The notes below the pieces were generated by a model, which worked only from the letters and a program-made list of their open reading frames with translations, was not told where the DNA came from and ran no database searches. From contig JADFJC010000019.1 in the NCBI GenBank assembly GCA_022566315.1, positions 1 through 39,480 of the forward strand: a DNA stretch of 39,480 nt, written 5' to 3'. Source of the stretch: Planctomycetota bacterium (GTDB lineage Bacteria; Planctomycetota; Phycisphaerae; Sedimentisphaerales; Anaerobacaceae). Positions 30,723 through 38,606 of this stretch are shown here, in pieces; position 1 is the stretch's first letter, and each line of letters opens with the position of its first letter. Position numbers and translations under genes: made by a program.

Positions 30723-31523
30723 TTACTCTGGCGGATTTATCACGATTACTGCTACATCGTTTAGCTGTTCAAAATCACAAACCGGCTCCACTACTATATC
30801 CCAAAGCATGGGACTTTTAGCGCTCCTTTCACAGCGAAGCACTTTTCCAATAATCATAGGGGCGTTCAGGAAGCCGGTCTTCCTGCTGCTGGCCATAACC
30901 TCACTGTCAATTTTGACCTTGTGCGTCACCATCGGTATCCTGGCCAGGTTGTCGCCGCTGCCCCACATGAGGCGCTTTGTGTTGGCTACCTCCACCGCGA
31001 TACTGGATGTTGGGTTCGTAAACAATTTCACCTTGGCGCCGCGGGCCGAGACATCGCCGACGGTTCCAATAATGCTATTGTCGGACAAAACGAATTGACC
31101 CTTGGCCACTTTGTCATCTGTGCCCTTGTTGATACTAAGCTCGCCATGCAACTTGTCGAAGGAGCCTGGAAAAACAGATGCTACCTGCAAATCACCGGCT
31201 TCCAGTGGAAATCTATTGCGCAGTCCCGATAGCATTTCAACCTTTTCGTGTTCTTTTCTTAACTGTCCTTCGATGTTGGCACGATAATTCTGGAGCTTGT
31301 TGTACTCTCTGCGGGGCACTACATCTGCATCTCCGAGCGGCTGCCGTGTACGCACCGAAAGCGAAATGTTCTCGCCAATGCTCAAAGGCCAGTTAAAAAC
31401 ACGCAAAAAAGCGTACTGGAAGTTGTCTGTCAGCTTCTGGGGGGCAAAAAGGAAGATGGACCCGGCTAACATAAACCAGGTAAACAACATTCGTCTGGAG
31501 ACTCTAATTTGCTTCCTTGCCAT
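30723..31523 (-). CDS. mreC: Rod-shape-determining protein MreC
   Basis: 266 residues: a short cytoplasmic start, one transmembrane helix (MLFTWFMLAGSIFLF), a coiled-coil (REYNKLQNYRANIEGQLRKE) and the double beta-barrel periplasmic domain (LQVASVFPGSFDKLHGELSI, INKGTDDKVAKGQFVL, SIIGTVGDVSARGAKVKLFT, GFLNAPMIIGKVLRCER). MreC links cytoplasmic MreB to PBP2. There is a 74-base gap after mreB and 56 bases before mreD. No strong ribosome binding site is seen. Confidence 0.93.
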   Translation of the reverse strand: MARKQIRVSRRMLFTWFMLAGSIFLFAPQKLTDNFQYAFLRVFNWPLSIGENISLSVRTRQPLGDADVVPRREYNKLQNYRANIEGQLRKEHEKVEMLSGLRNRFPLEAGDLQVASVFPGSFDKLHGELSINKGTDDKVAKGQFVLSDNSIIGTVGDVSARGAKVKLFTNPTSSIAVEVANTKRLMWGSGDNLARIPMVTHKVKIDSEVMASSRKTGFLNAPMIIGKVLRCERSAKSPMLWDIVVEPVCDFEQLNDVAVIVINPPE

Positions 31524-31597
31524 TATCGTATGGTGTAGGTCGTATTGCGTATATTTAGTTTCTCAGACAATACGCATTACGCACGATGGACGACGAA

Positions 31598-32653
31598 TCA
31601 TTCCCATCCGTATTCGTTATGGTCCATCGTATCCTTCCACAACTCCAGATTTTCCAGATAGACGCTGGTACCACGCGCTACACAGCTTAGCGGGTCGTCA
31701 ACTATTTCGACTTTCAGGCCGGTTGCATTTGCCAGTACCGCATCCATTCCGCGCAGCAGTGAGCCGCCGCCGCAGATGTGTACGCCGTTGTCGATGAGGT
31801 CGGCGGCCAATTCCGGCTCGGCTTTTTCCAGTGTTAACGTAACCGTATCTATGATTGTAGCGATGGGGTCGCGGAGCGCCTCACGGATTTCCTCACTTGT
31901 TATGACGATTTTTCTCGGCAGACCGGAGATGGTGTCTCTGCCGGCTATTTCCATCGTCAATTCTTCTTCCAGTGGAGCGGCGGAGCCGATTTGTATCTTG
32001 ACTTTTTCGGCCCTTGCCTCGCCGATGAGCAGGTTGTAAGTTTTCTTAAGATGGTTTATCACAGCTTCATCCATATCATCCCCGCCGACGCGAATTGATT
32101 CGGAGGTGGCGATGTCGGCCAGACTCATTATGGCCACTTCGGTAGTTCCTCCGCCGATATCGACAATCATTGAAGCGGTAGGGTCTGTGATTGGTAGTGC
32201 GGCACCGATTCCTGCGGCCATTGGTTCATCAACCAGATAGACTTTGCGTGCACCTGCACGTTCGGCACTATCTATGACGGCCCTGCGTTCAACGGCGGTT
32301 ATTCCACTCGGCACGGCGATTACCACCCGTGGTCTGACAAGACCGCCCCTGCCGTGCACCTTCCTGATAAAATAGCCTAACATCGCTTCGGTGATTTCGA
32401 AATCGCTGATTACGCCGTCTTTGAGGGGTCTTATTGCACTAATCGAGCCTGGTGTTTTGCCTAACATTTCACGTGCAACCAGACCAACAGCTTCGCCGTT
32501 GTTCAGGACAATGTTGGTTCCTTTGCGAACAGCAACGACGGAGGGCTCATTGAGGACAATACCTTTGTCGCGGACACAGACCAAGGTAGTGCAGGTACCG
32601 AGGTCGATACCCATATCCATACTGAACCAACCTAAGATTGTGTCCAGCACCAC
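31598..32653 (-). CDS. mreB: Actin-like rod-shape protein MreB
   Basis: 351 residues, starting at GTG (32653) with AGGAG six bases upstream. Actin-fold motifs: phosphate 1 GIDLGTCTTLV, PSVVAV, GKTPGSISAIRPLKDGVISD, AVPSGIT, connect region DEPMAAGIGAALP, phosphate 2 IVDIGGGTTEVA and adenosine motif ICGGGSLLRGMD. The N-terminal WFSMDMG could form a membrane-binding hydrophobic turn or helix. It polymerises on the inner membrane and guides lateral wall synthesis. Confidence 0.97.
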   Translation of the reverse strand: MVLDTILGWFSMDMGIDLGTCTTLVCVRDKGIVLNEPSVVAVRKGTNIVLNNGEAVGLVAREMLGKTPGSISAIRPLKDGVISDFEITEAMLGYFIRKVHGRGGLVRPRVVIAVPSGITAVERRAVIDSAERAGARKVYLVDEPMAAGIGAALPITDPTASMIVDIGGGTTEVAIMSLADIATSESIRVGGDDMDEAVINHLKKTYNLLIGEARAEKVKIQIGSAAPLEEELTMEIAGRDTISGLPRKIVITSEEIREALRDPIATIIDTVTLTLEKAEPELAADLIDNGVHICGGGSLLRGMDAVLANATGLKVEIVDDPLSCVARGTSVYLENLELWKDTMDHNEYGWE

Positions 32654-32740
32654 TTTCGACTCCTTTCTCGATTCCTAAAACTCTAAATTTCCAATTGGCT
32701 ATCTTTATATACTAAAGAACGGTATTGTCAATAGTGAAAT

Positions 32741-32902
32741 TTACGTTGGTATTTTGAATAATGTGCCGTACTGTGCATAGCACTGGTAGGCGGCAAACGC
32801 TGCAGTAGCCAGGACTGCGCAAAACGCCAAAGCAAGAATAATCGTATAGAGGTTATACGGTACAGTTACCTTTTTGCCGCGAGCTTGCCCATTAGGACTC
32901 AT
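32741..32902 (-). CDS. 53-residue single-pass membrane protein of the mre operon
   Basis: Start ATG at 32902 with GAGG eight bases upstream. The product has a short basic N-terminus (MSPNGQARGKKVTVPYNLY), one transmembrane helix (TIILALAFCAVLATAAFAAY) and a short tail with YQCYAQYGTLFKIPT. I do not recognise a family. It lies between the coiled-coil gene (56 bases upstream) and mreB (87 bases downstream) on the same strand, so it is probably part of the elongasome operon. Confidence 0.75.
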   Translation of the reverse strand: MSPNGQARGKKVTVPYNLYTIILALAFCAVLATAAFAAYQCYAQYGTLFKIPT

Positions 32903-32958
32903 ATATCAACCTCACATAGTGTGTTCATAGTTCGTGGTCTATGAACAATGAACTCATA

Positions 32959-33837
32959 TTATAAATTGGTACTTACGTTATCGCCGGCTTTAGGCTGTTC
33001 CTTTGTAACGTCCATAAGTTCGAGTGCGCCGATTGCCTTTTCAGGCTCAACGTCTAAAATCACAATGTCACAAATAAACTTATCGGCGCGGGTTACGTGG
33101 AATTTCATATTTGGTTTGACTCCACTTGCAGCGCCGATGGATATCTCGGCGAGAGAATTTTCGAGGTCCACCGCTGTTATCAATCCTTTCAGGCCGATAT
33201 CTACTGTGAGAGGGGCCACTCGAACTTTCTCCTTTATCGGAGTAACCGGCACCAGAGGAGCAACAGCTTTACCGGATTGCCGGAGGAGCTTGTCTAACTC
33301 GTTTTGCAAATATGTCTTTTCTTCGAGCAGGAGTCTCGATTGTTTTTCCAGCGTCTCTATTATCGTCATTTTCTCAATAAGAGTTGCTGTGGTTTCTTTG
33401 AGCTCTTTATCGCCCTTGATTTGCTCAAGTTCAATTGCCTTTAGCTTAGCGAGCGTATCTTCTAACCACTGTCTTTGCCTCTCGTTGGTGCTGGTGAATT
33501 CTGTGGTTAGGTCTTCCCATTTACTCGCAAGCAAATCCTTTTCGTCCGCTCTTCTTTTAGCCTCATCTCGTTCGGTTTTTAATTGGCCGATCTGGATATT
33601 AAGGGCGTTATTATCATCCTTTAGCTTCTGTTCCCGCCTGCCCGCTTCCTCAATTGCTAAATTTAATTGTTTCTTGGCGCTTTCCTCATTTCTCACCGCG
33701 ACTTGGTATTTTGTCCTCTGAGTATTATATTTTTCCCGAAAATTGTCAGCATTGGCGACATAAGTTACGACAATGCCGCAGAGAAAAATCGAGGATATCG
33801 TCAGCAGAACTATTAAGACCTTTGTAAGCGTACTCAA
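32959..33837 (-). CDS. Membrane-anchored coiled-coil protein heading the mre operon
   Basis: 292 residues, start TTG at 33837 with AAGGAG eight bases upstream. One N-terminal transmembrane helix (VLIVLLTISSIFLCGIVVTYV) is followed by about 160 residues of coiled coil rich in Lys, Glu and Gln (NEESAKKQLNLAIEEAG to EEKTYLQNELDKLLRQSG). After a Pro/Val linker comes a small beta domain (GLITAVDLENSLAEISIGAA, VKPNMKFHVTRADKFICDIV, LDVEPEKAIGALEL). The architecture is like a longer analogue of MreC. The family has no name I can give. It lies first in the operon and could couple MreB filaments to the wall machinery. Confidence 0.75.
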   Translation of the reverse strand: MSTLTKVLIVLLTISSIFLCGIVVTYVANADNFREKYNTQRTKYQVAVRNEESAKKQLNLAIEEAGRREQKLKDDNNALNIQIGQLKTERDEAKRRADEKDLLASKWEDLTTEFTSTNERQRQWLEDTLAKLKAIELEQIKGDKELKETTATLIEKMTIIETLEKQSRLLLEEKTYLQNELDKLLRQSGKAVAPLVPVTPIKEKVRVAPLTVDIGLKGLITAVDLENSLAEISIGAASGVKPNMKFHVTRADKFICDIVILDVEPEKAIGALELMDVTKEQPKAGDNVSTNL

Positions 33838-33884
33838 AACAGGCTCCTTTCGTTAACTTTGTGTTTTCTTTTCACTACACCCAT

Positions 33885-34000
33885 TACCCCACTTTGGAGG
33901 CATGCTAAACGCTTTTAAGGGTTTTGGAAAGCCTCCGTTTCGCCCGGCACCAATCAGCTGTGAGCCTGAAGTTAATTGGTACGGGCACACAAAATGGAGC
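33885..34000 (-). ncRNA. Candidate structured leader RNA of the mre operon
   Basis: The transcript from the promoter at 34060-34032 would have a leader of about 190 bases. It can form three helices. P1 (33990-33996 with 33890-33896) needs a G-U pair that exists only on the minus strand. P2 (33975-33986 with 33942-33954) has two blocks of 6 and 5 pairs around a small internal loop. P3 (33931-33936 with 33896-33901) pairs GGAGGC with GCCTCC. P1 and P3 share one base, so not all pairs form at once. This is a three-way-junction layout. It matches no riboswitch class I can recognise. No gene lies in 33838-34153. Confidence 0.35.
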
Positions 34001-34031
34001 CCCATGCCCTGATTATTATGTATATACTGTA

Positions 34032-34060
34032 ATTTTACGCTTAAAGCCCTGAAAGGTCAA
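34032..34060 (-). promoter_or_regulatory. Promoter of the mre operon
   Basis: On the minus strand TTGACC (34060-34055), a 17-base spacer and TAAAAT (34037-34032). Strong housekeeping-type match. It precedes the structured leader and the coiled-coil gene. Confidence 0.7.
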
Positions 34061-34153
34061 GTTATTTTTGGCAAATAGCCTAAATTAAAATGGACAACGA
34101 AAAATAGACGGTACTAAGTCCGATAACAATAGGATTTTCAGGGTTCATTTATT

Positions 34154-35170
34154 TCATTTTATAGATTGAAAAACGGCTTTGGCAGCGGCAATACGGACAA
34201 ATTTCGACTCATTTTCAAGTAATTGGGGCAGAAATTTTCTCAGACCAGGTGTGCGAATTTGCCCTATCGCCAGGGCTGTCAGCACATTGGTACGTTCGCT
34301 GGCCTGCTTATCCAGAGTTCTGGTGAGCTTTTTTTTGAAAACATCGAGGACTTTGGGTTCGCCGATGGGATTTCTGAAGACGCCGAGCTGTTCGGCTGCA
34401 ACCAGCCTGATCTCCAGAATATCATCGCCCAGCATTCTAATCAGGGCGTTTTTTGCCCCCGGCGTTCCGAGCTTGCCCATTGCCCTTACGCCCAAAAGCC
34501 GTACGTCCGCGTAAGCACTTATCAGCATTGTCCAGAGCTTTGGAAATATCTGCTCGTCACCGAGCATTGCTATGGCTTCTGCCGACTGATATACGACCCT
34601 GTCATCTGAATCCTTGTCTTGCAGAGTGTGCCACAGGAGTTGTAACGAGCTTTTATCACCACTTTTTCCTAATAGTAAGACGGCATTAGCTCTGACCTTC
34701 TGGTCTTCATTGGCTGCTGCTTTGCGAAGAACTTCCAAATACTCAAAAGAACCAAGCTTTCCCATCGCATAAGCAGCGGCAATTATGACATTGGCATCAT
34801 TATCATTCAGTAATTGATTTAGCGACCTTTTCGCAGGTGAGTATTCTAAATCACCCACAGCTAAAGCTGCTGCAAATCTGACCGGCATAGATTTATCATT
34901 CAGTAATTGAAGTACTTGAGGCATCAGTTTAAGCCGCCTTGTGGATGCGACCACCTCAATGGCGTGAACCCTGGCTAATGGGTCGTTGTCGGCCAAAGCC
35001 GCCTGGGTGATTCGGAGAGCTTTTGCCCAGGGCGTATTTATATTTGTAACGTTGTAATCGCCGGATGTTCTTTGTAACGATTCATCGCATCCGAAGGCAA
35101 ATACCATCAGATAAGCAAAAAGCAAGGCCTCAAGGATGGAAACATTTATTTTTTTGAGCTTATGTTCCAT
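34154..35170 (-). CDS. HEAT-repeat lipoprotein
   Basis: 338 residues. A lipoprotein signal (LLFAYLMVFAFGC, lipobox Cys at about 28) is followed by seven or eight HEAT/PBS-lyase-type repeats: ARVHAIEVVASTRRLKLMPQ, VRFAAALAVGDLEYSPAKR, VIIAAAYAMGKLGSFEYLEV, VRANAVLLLGKSGDKSSL, LGVRAMGKLGTPGAKNAL, IRLVAAEQLG and VRIAAAKAVFQSIK. Likely a protein-protein scaffold attached to the outer or inner membrane. The start overlaps the end of lnt by 11 bases, so it is cotranscribed with the enzyme that completes its lipid modification. Confidence 0.88.
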   Translation of the reverse strand: MEHKLKKINVSILEALLFAYLMVFAFGCDESLQRTSGDYNVTNINTPWAKALRITQAALADNDPLARVHAIEVVASTRRLKLMPQVLQLLNDKSMPVRFAAALAVGDLEYSPAKRSLNQLLNDNDANVIIAAAYAMGKLGSFEYLEVLRKAAANEDQKVRANAVLLLGKSGDKSSLQLLWHTLQDKDSDDRVVYQSAEAIAMLGDEQIFPKLWTMLISAYADVRLLGVRAMGKLGTPGAKNALIRMLGDDILEIRLVAAEQLGVFRNPIGEPKVLDVFKKKLTRTLDKQASERTNVLTALAIGQIRTPGLRKFLPQLLENESKFVRIAAAKAVFQSIK

Positions 35171-36911
35171 TTGGCGGTCCTGATAAACGAGTTCTGTATT
35201 TTCTGCTTCTGAAGAACTTTGTCGAAAGCGGTACTATTATGAGCAAGATAAGGCAAACTTGACAGCAAAAACCCAACCATTCGCCGAATTTGCTAAAAAA
35301 TGTTGTTCTTTTATCTATCGAAATTCTGTCGAGGAACCATCCTGGCATACCTGTTCTTTCCATAGTTTTAGGTGGTAAATTGCCGGCCAAAAATCCGTTT
35401 CTTATACGTCCGGAACTGTCGATTAAGCAGCTTATTCCGGTGTTCACGCTTCGCACAACGGCAAGTCTGTTTTCGACCGCCCTGAAGACACAAACAGCTG
35501 CGTGCTGAGCAAGTTCTGCGCTTGGCAGCACTTTCCCATCCTTGAAGCGAACGAACCAGCCATCGTTACTTATATTTACAAGCCAGTCGATTCTTTTCGT
35601 ACCCTGCTTGTCCAGAGCAAACCTTCTGGCGATTGCAGGGACTGTGCCCTCATAGCAAATCATTACACTAAATTTATAGTTGCGAGTTTCGTTGTACGGG
35701 TTTGTCATTTCAAAAATGGTGTATTCAGTGCCGGCATCGAGCGAATAATCGTAATTGTAGGGAGTAAACTTCATCAGGAAATTATAAAGCCAACGGCAGC
35801 TTTTTCTGAACGGCAGCACTTCACCGAACGGAACTAAGTGTATTTTATTATAGCTTTTGCCGGCCTGTTCACCGTCTCTTTTGTACAAAAAAGCTGAATT
35901 ATATCTTTGAGCTAAATAGACTTCTGAATTTTCCCGGATTTCCGGCATCCCCCCGTATGCGCCCACGAGCACAAAAGCAGCATCTTTCGAATGCTCGCGA
36001 AGGGCCTTATCAAGAACCTTCCAGGGATGCGAAGGTTCCAACAGCCGCAACACTTCAGAGTTTAACGTTGCCTGCACCATTGTTTCGGGCCAGACGATTA
36101 GCTCGGCACCGGCCTGGACAGCGGCTTTGCTTTGCTCCATCAATCCGTTGAATAAATCCTCGCTGGACTCGAATGACCTCTTGACCGACTGAGGAACGTT
36201 CGACTGTAAGGATGCAACATAAGGGCCGAGCTTAAGGCATTGGTCTTCCTGACCTATTCTCCATCGTCCGTAGATGATGGTGGCGACGACAGCGGCACAG
36301 ACCAGGGCGACCTTTGGTAATTGGATGATTTTAAAGATGTTTTTTTGACCCCCCTGCTTTCTTGCCAAAGCAAGACGGGCGGCAATTATTAACTCGGCCA
36401 ATAGCCCGTTGACCATCGCTATCAGCAATGATACTCCAGCGGTACCGAACATGTCGGCTATCTGGATAAGTGTTATATTTTGATACTGGCTGTGAGCCAG
36501 AAACCGCCAGAAAAAACCGCCCAGGAAAAAGCCCTGCATTCGTTCGATGCCGACAACCAATACCGCCGATGCCAGAAACAACGGGATTTTCTTTATTCTG
36601 CAGTAGCGCAAACAAAGCGCCAGTATCGGCCAGAGCAAGGCCGTGTACAGGCAAAAAACAATCCAGCCTACAATAGTTACCGGAACTATCCAGTATAGAT
36701 TAGCCAGCCAGTAAAAAAGTGAAATGACGTAGCTTACAAGGGCCAAGCGACGGGGTTTGGCATCCGGCGAACAAGCCAAAATAAAAGGCACCAGCGACAC
36801 CCACGCTAACAGCGAGAAGCTTATTGGTGCCTGAATCACCGTCAGCATCACCGCACTGGCAATGAACGGCAGGGCACATAGCAAAATGTTTTTCATCCAT
36901 GCTTTTTTCAA
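35160..36911 (-). CDS. lnt: Apolipoprotein N-acyltransferase
   Basis: 583 residues. About seven membrane helices in the first 215 residues, then a nitrilase-fold periplasmic domain and a final C-terminal helix (about 552-568). The catalytic triad is visible: E276 in LIVWPETMV, K356 in YNKIHLVPFGE and C419 in VMICYEG. WLVNISNDGWF follows. It transfers the third acyl chain to the N-terminal Cys of lipoproteins. It overlaps the methyltransferase gene upstream by four bases and the HEAT lipoprotein gene downstream by eleven. Confidence 0.96.
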   Translation of the reverse strand: MKKAWMKNILLCALPFIASAVMLTVIQAPISFSLLAWVSLVPFILACSPDAKPRRLALVSYVISLFYWLANLYWIVPVTIVGWIVFCLYTALLWPILALCLRYCRIKKIPLFLASAVLVVGIERMQGFFLGGFFWRFLAHSQYQNITLIQIADMFGTAGVSLLIAMVNGLLAELIIAARLALARKQGGQKNIFKIIQLPKVALVCAAVVATIIYGRWRIGQEDQCLKLGPYVASLQSNVPQSVKRSFESSEDLFNGLMEQSKAAVQAGAELIVWPETMVQATLNSEVLRLLEPSHPWKVLDKALREHSKDAAFVLVGAYGGMPEIRENSEVYLAQRYNSAFLYKRDGEQAGKSYNKIHLVPFGEVLPFRKSCRWLYNFLMKFTPYNYDYSLDAGTEYTIFEMTNPYNETRNYKFSVMICYEGTVPAIARRFALDKQGTKRIDWLVNISNDGWFVRFKDGKVLPSAELAQHAAVCVFRAVENRLAVVRSVNTGISCLIDSSGRIRNGFLAGNLPPKTMERTGMPGWFLDRISIDKRTTFFSKFGEWLGFCCQVCLILLIIVPLSTKFFRSRKYRTRLSGPPNGT

Positions 36912-37855
36912 TCGGCCAAATCCTTTAAAGCCGTTGCTATTTCTTCCGGACGGTAGCGCTTTTGGTTGTTCATTCGCACGGCAAATTGATTTGCAAAAAG
37001 CTTCAAAAGATTCCTGTCGGCGGCAATTTCTTTTATGGGTATTTTTATATCAGCCGAAAGACGTTTTAGCTCGTTCAACTCGGTGGTGTTGAGAAACAGG
37101 TTGCCACAATGTTGCTTTTTCAATTGGGCTAAACGTTCATTTGTATTTTCGACGTATTTTTCAGATATTTCCACACCGACGTAATTTCTACCTAATTGGA
37201 TTGCTGCTGCTGCGGTGGTTCCCGAGCCGCTGAAAGGGTCGAGCACGCAATCGCCGGGGTTTGAACTGACGGCGATTATTCTGGACAGTAAGCTTTCAGG
37301 CATCTGGCAAGGGTGCCAACCTTGACGTTCTTTGAATGTGCCGCACACACGAGAGAATTCGTCCCAGACATCGTTAGGCATCTTGCCTGTCGGATTGGCC
37401 CGCCTGTCGTTATAAATTAACTGCCTGTCGGACGGAACTCGTACAGTATAATCATTGAAGGTGAAGTTTTTCTGGTCATTTACAAAGTAAAAAATGTGGG
37501 TGTGCGCCCGTGCGAATTTATTTTTCGTCTGTTGGCCGAAGGTGTAATGCCATATTATCCAGTTGCGCATAAAAAGGTCTAATTCGTCGGCTATGATTTT
37601 TACGTTCGCGGCGTACTCATCACCTATGGCTATGTAGAACGAGCCGTGCGGCTTTAAGACCTTTTTGCAGGCGCTCATCCAGTCTTTTGTCCAGGCGATG
37701 TAGTTTTTCTTTTTGACCTTATCGTAGTATTTATCGTACTTGTAGCCGATATTAAAAGGCGGGTCGGCAAAGATAAGGTCAGCAAAAGGCTCGTCAACCT
37801 TACCCAGAACCTCTATACAGTCGCCGCATATTATTTTGTTGAGTAGTTTTTGCAT
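36908..37855 (-). CDS. DNA methyltransferase, beta class (N4-cytosine or N6-adenine)
   Basis: 315 residues. Catalytic motif IV DPPF (31-34, in LIFADPPFNIGY) comes before the SAM-binding motif I LDPFSGSGTT (205-214), the order of beta-class enzymes. HPCQMPESLLSRII is motif X-like, and a target-recognition region lies between residues ~95 and 180. The C-terminal 75 residues are an additional helical region. There is no restriction nuclease beside it, so it may be an orphan regulatory methylase. The recognition site cannot be predicted. The start lies 25 bases inside the end of the CPBP remnant, and it heads a lnt-HEAT operon. Confidence 0.9.
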   Translation of the reverse strand: MQKLLNKIICGDCIEVLGKVDEPFADLIFADPPFNIGYKYDKYYDKVKKKNYIAWTKDWMSACKKVLKPHGSFYIAIGDEYAANVKIIADELDLFMRNWIIWHYTFGQQTKNKFARAHTHIFYFVNDQKNFTFNDYTVRVPSDRQLIYNDRRANPTGKMPNDVWDEFSRVCGTFKERQGWHPCQMPESLLSRIIAVSSNPGDCVLDPFSGSGTTAAAAIQLGRNYVGVEISEKYVENTNERLAQLKKQHCGNLFLNTTELNELKRLSADIKIPIKEIAADRNLLKLFANQFAVRMNNQKRYRPEEIATALKDLAD

Positions 37856-38220
37856 ACTGATATATTATAGAGAATCGCTGAGTTTGCAAGTGGGAATTGG
37901 GACATCAACAATTGATTTGAAGTAAACTTTGACAGAGAACAGCGTAGGCCAAAGCCCATCCTGCCTGCCTGCCCCATACTGTGGAATAAAATTGGTGCCA
38001 ACAGTAACTTTGTCCGGATAAAAAGCCAGCCAAGGACCAGGCCGGGCAGAAATGTCAGGACCAGTATTATCCTGCCCTGAACTATGATATGAGCAACTGT
38101 AAAACAAGCTGCCATTGCCGGATATCGTATTCCCTGATGCGCATCAAAATCATAGTTAAATTTTGCCCAATTTAATATTTGTAATTGCTTATATATACGG
38201 AACTTGTGCGTTTCCTTCAC
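37831..38220 (-). pseudogene. Remnant of a CPBP-family intramembrane protease
   Basis: A frame of 129 codons opening with GTG just after an in-frame stop. The part CFTVAHIIVQGRIILVLTFL followed by PGLVLGWLFIRTKLLLAPIL and FHSMGQAG is the C-terminal half of a CPBP (Abi) protease, including the second conserved His pair. The N-terminal EExxR part is missing and the first ~35 residues do not belong to the family. It overlaps the methyltransferase start by 25 bases and is probably decayed. Confidence 0.65.
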
Positions 38221-38403
38221 GGTTTAGAACCAAAATCCTCTAAGACTTAATAATATTTTCCTTGACGAGAAAATAGATAATATGGTACAAATAGTATGAG
38301 TAGAGCCTGTGGGTTTTTGGTTTTTCCAATAGGCAAAATCTACATAATTTTTGTGCAAATTAGCTTGGCTGGAAGGTTATTGAGCGAGGCACAAAGTCTT
38401 AAT

Positions 38404-38434
38404 AAAAACCTCGTGCTTCGTGCTGACGGTTTTT
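38404..38434 (+). terminator. Terminator-like hairpin in the leader of the LamG gene
   Basis: AAAAACC pairs with GGTTTTT over a 17-base loop that contains a CGTGCTTCGTGCT direct repeat. The T-rich second arm would work as an intrinsic terminator or attenuator. Upstream at 38262-38291 TTGACG and TACAAA with an 18-base spacer form a possible promoter, so the hairpin would lie within the leader transcript. 38221-38490 holds no gene I can support. Confidence 0.4.
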
Positions 38435-38490
38435 GCACTTCAATCAACAGTTCATATCGGGCTTTCGAAGGAAGGAGGTAATCTCAAGTC

Positions 38491-38595
38491 GTGAAGAATT
38501 ACCCTGGGCAGAATGGACAGAGCATAGCGAAAGTGAAAATCATTGTCAGTCGCTTTGGTGTGTGGCCAAAGCATGATTATCTTGACTTTTTATAA
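38491..38595 (+). CDS. 34-residue leader peptide upstream of the LamG gene
   Basis: A GTG-started frame preceded by a perfect AAGGAGGT, 12 bases away from GGAGG to the start. The product ends VSRFGVWPKHDYLDFL. Its TAA stop overlaps the AAGGAGG ribosome binding site of the LamG gene that starts 11 bases later. This arrangement predicts translational coupling. No signal or membrane segment is seen. I do not recognise a family. Confidence 0.5.
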   Translation: MKNYPGQNGQSIAKVKIIVSRFGVWPKHDYLDFL

Positions 38596-38606
38596 GGAGG
38601 ATTATT

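Noticed and set aside
33838-34000. Known riboswitch, SRP RNA, 6S RNA or tmRNA in the mre leader
   Set aside because: I looked for core motifs of common classes (for example the FMN, cobalamin, TPP, c-di-GMP and SRP loop signatures) and found none; kept only as an unnamed candidate.
38296-38481. 61-codon frame upstream of the LamG gene
   Set aside because: No ribosome binding site, no domain, and it covers the hairpin; the 34-codon frame at 38491 is better supported.
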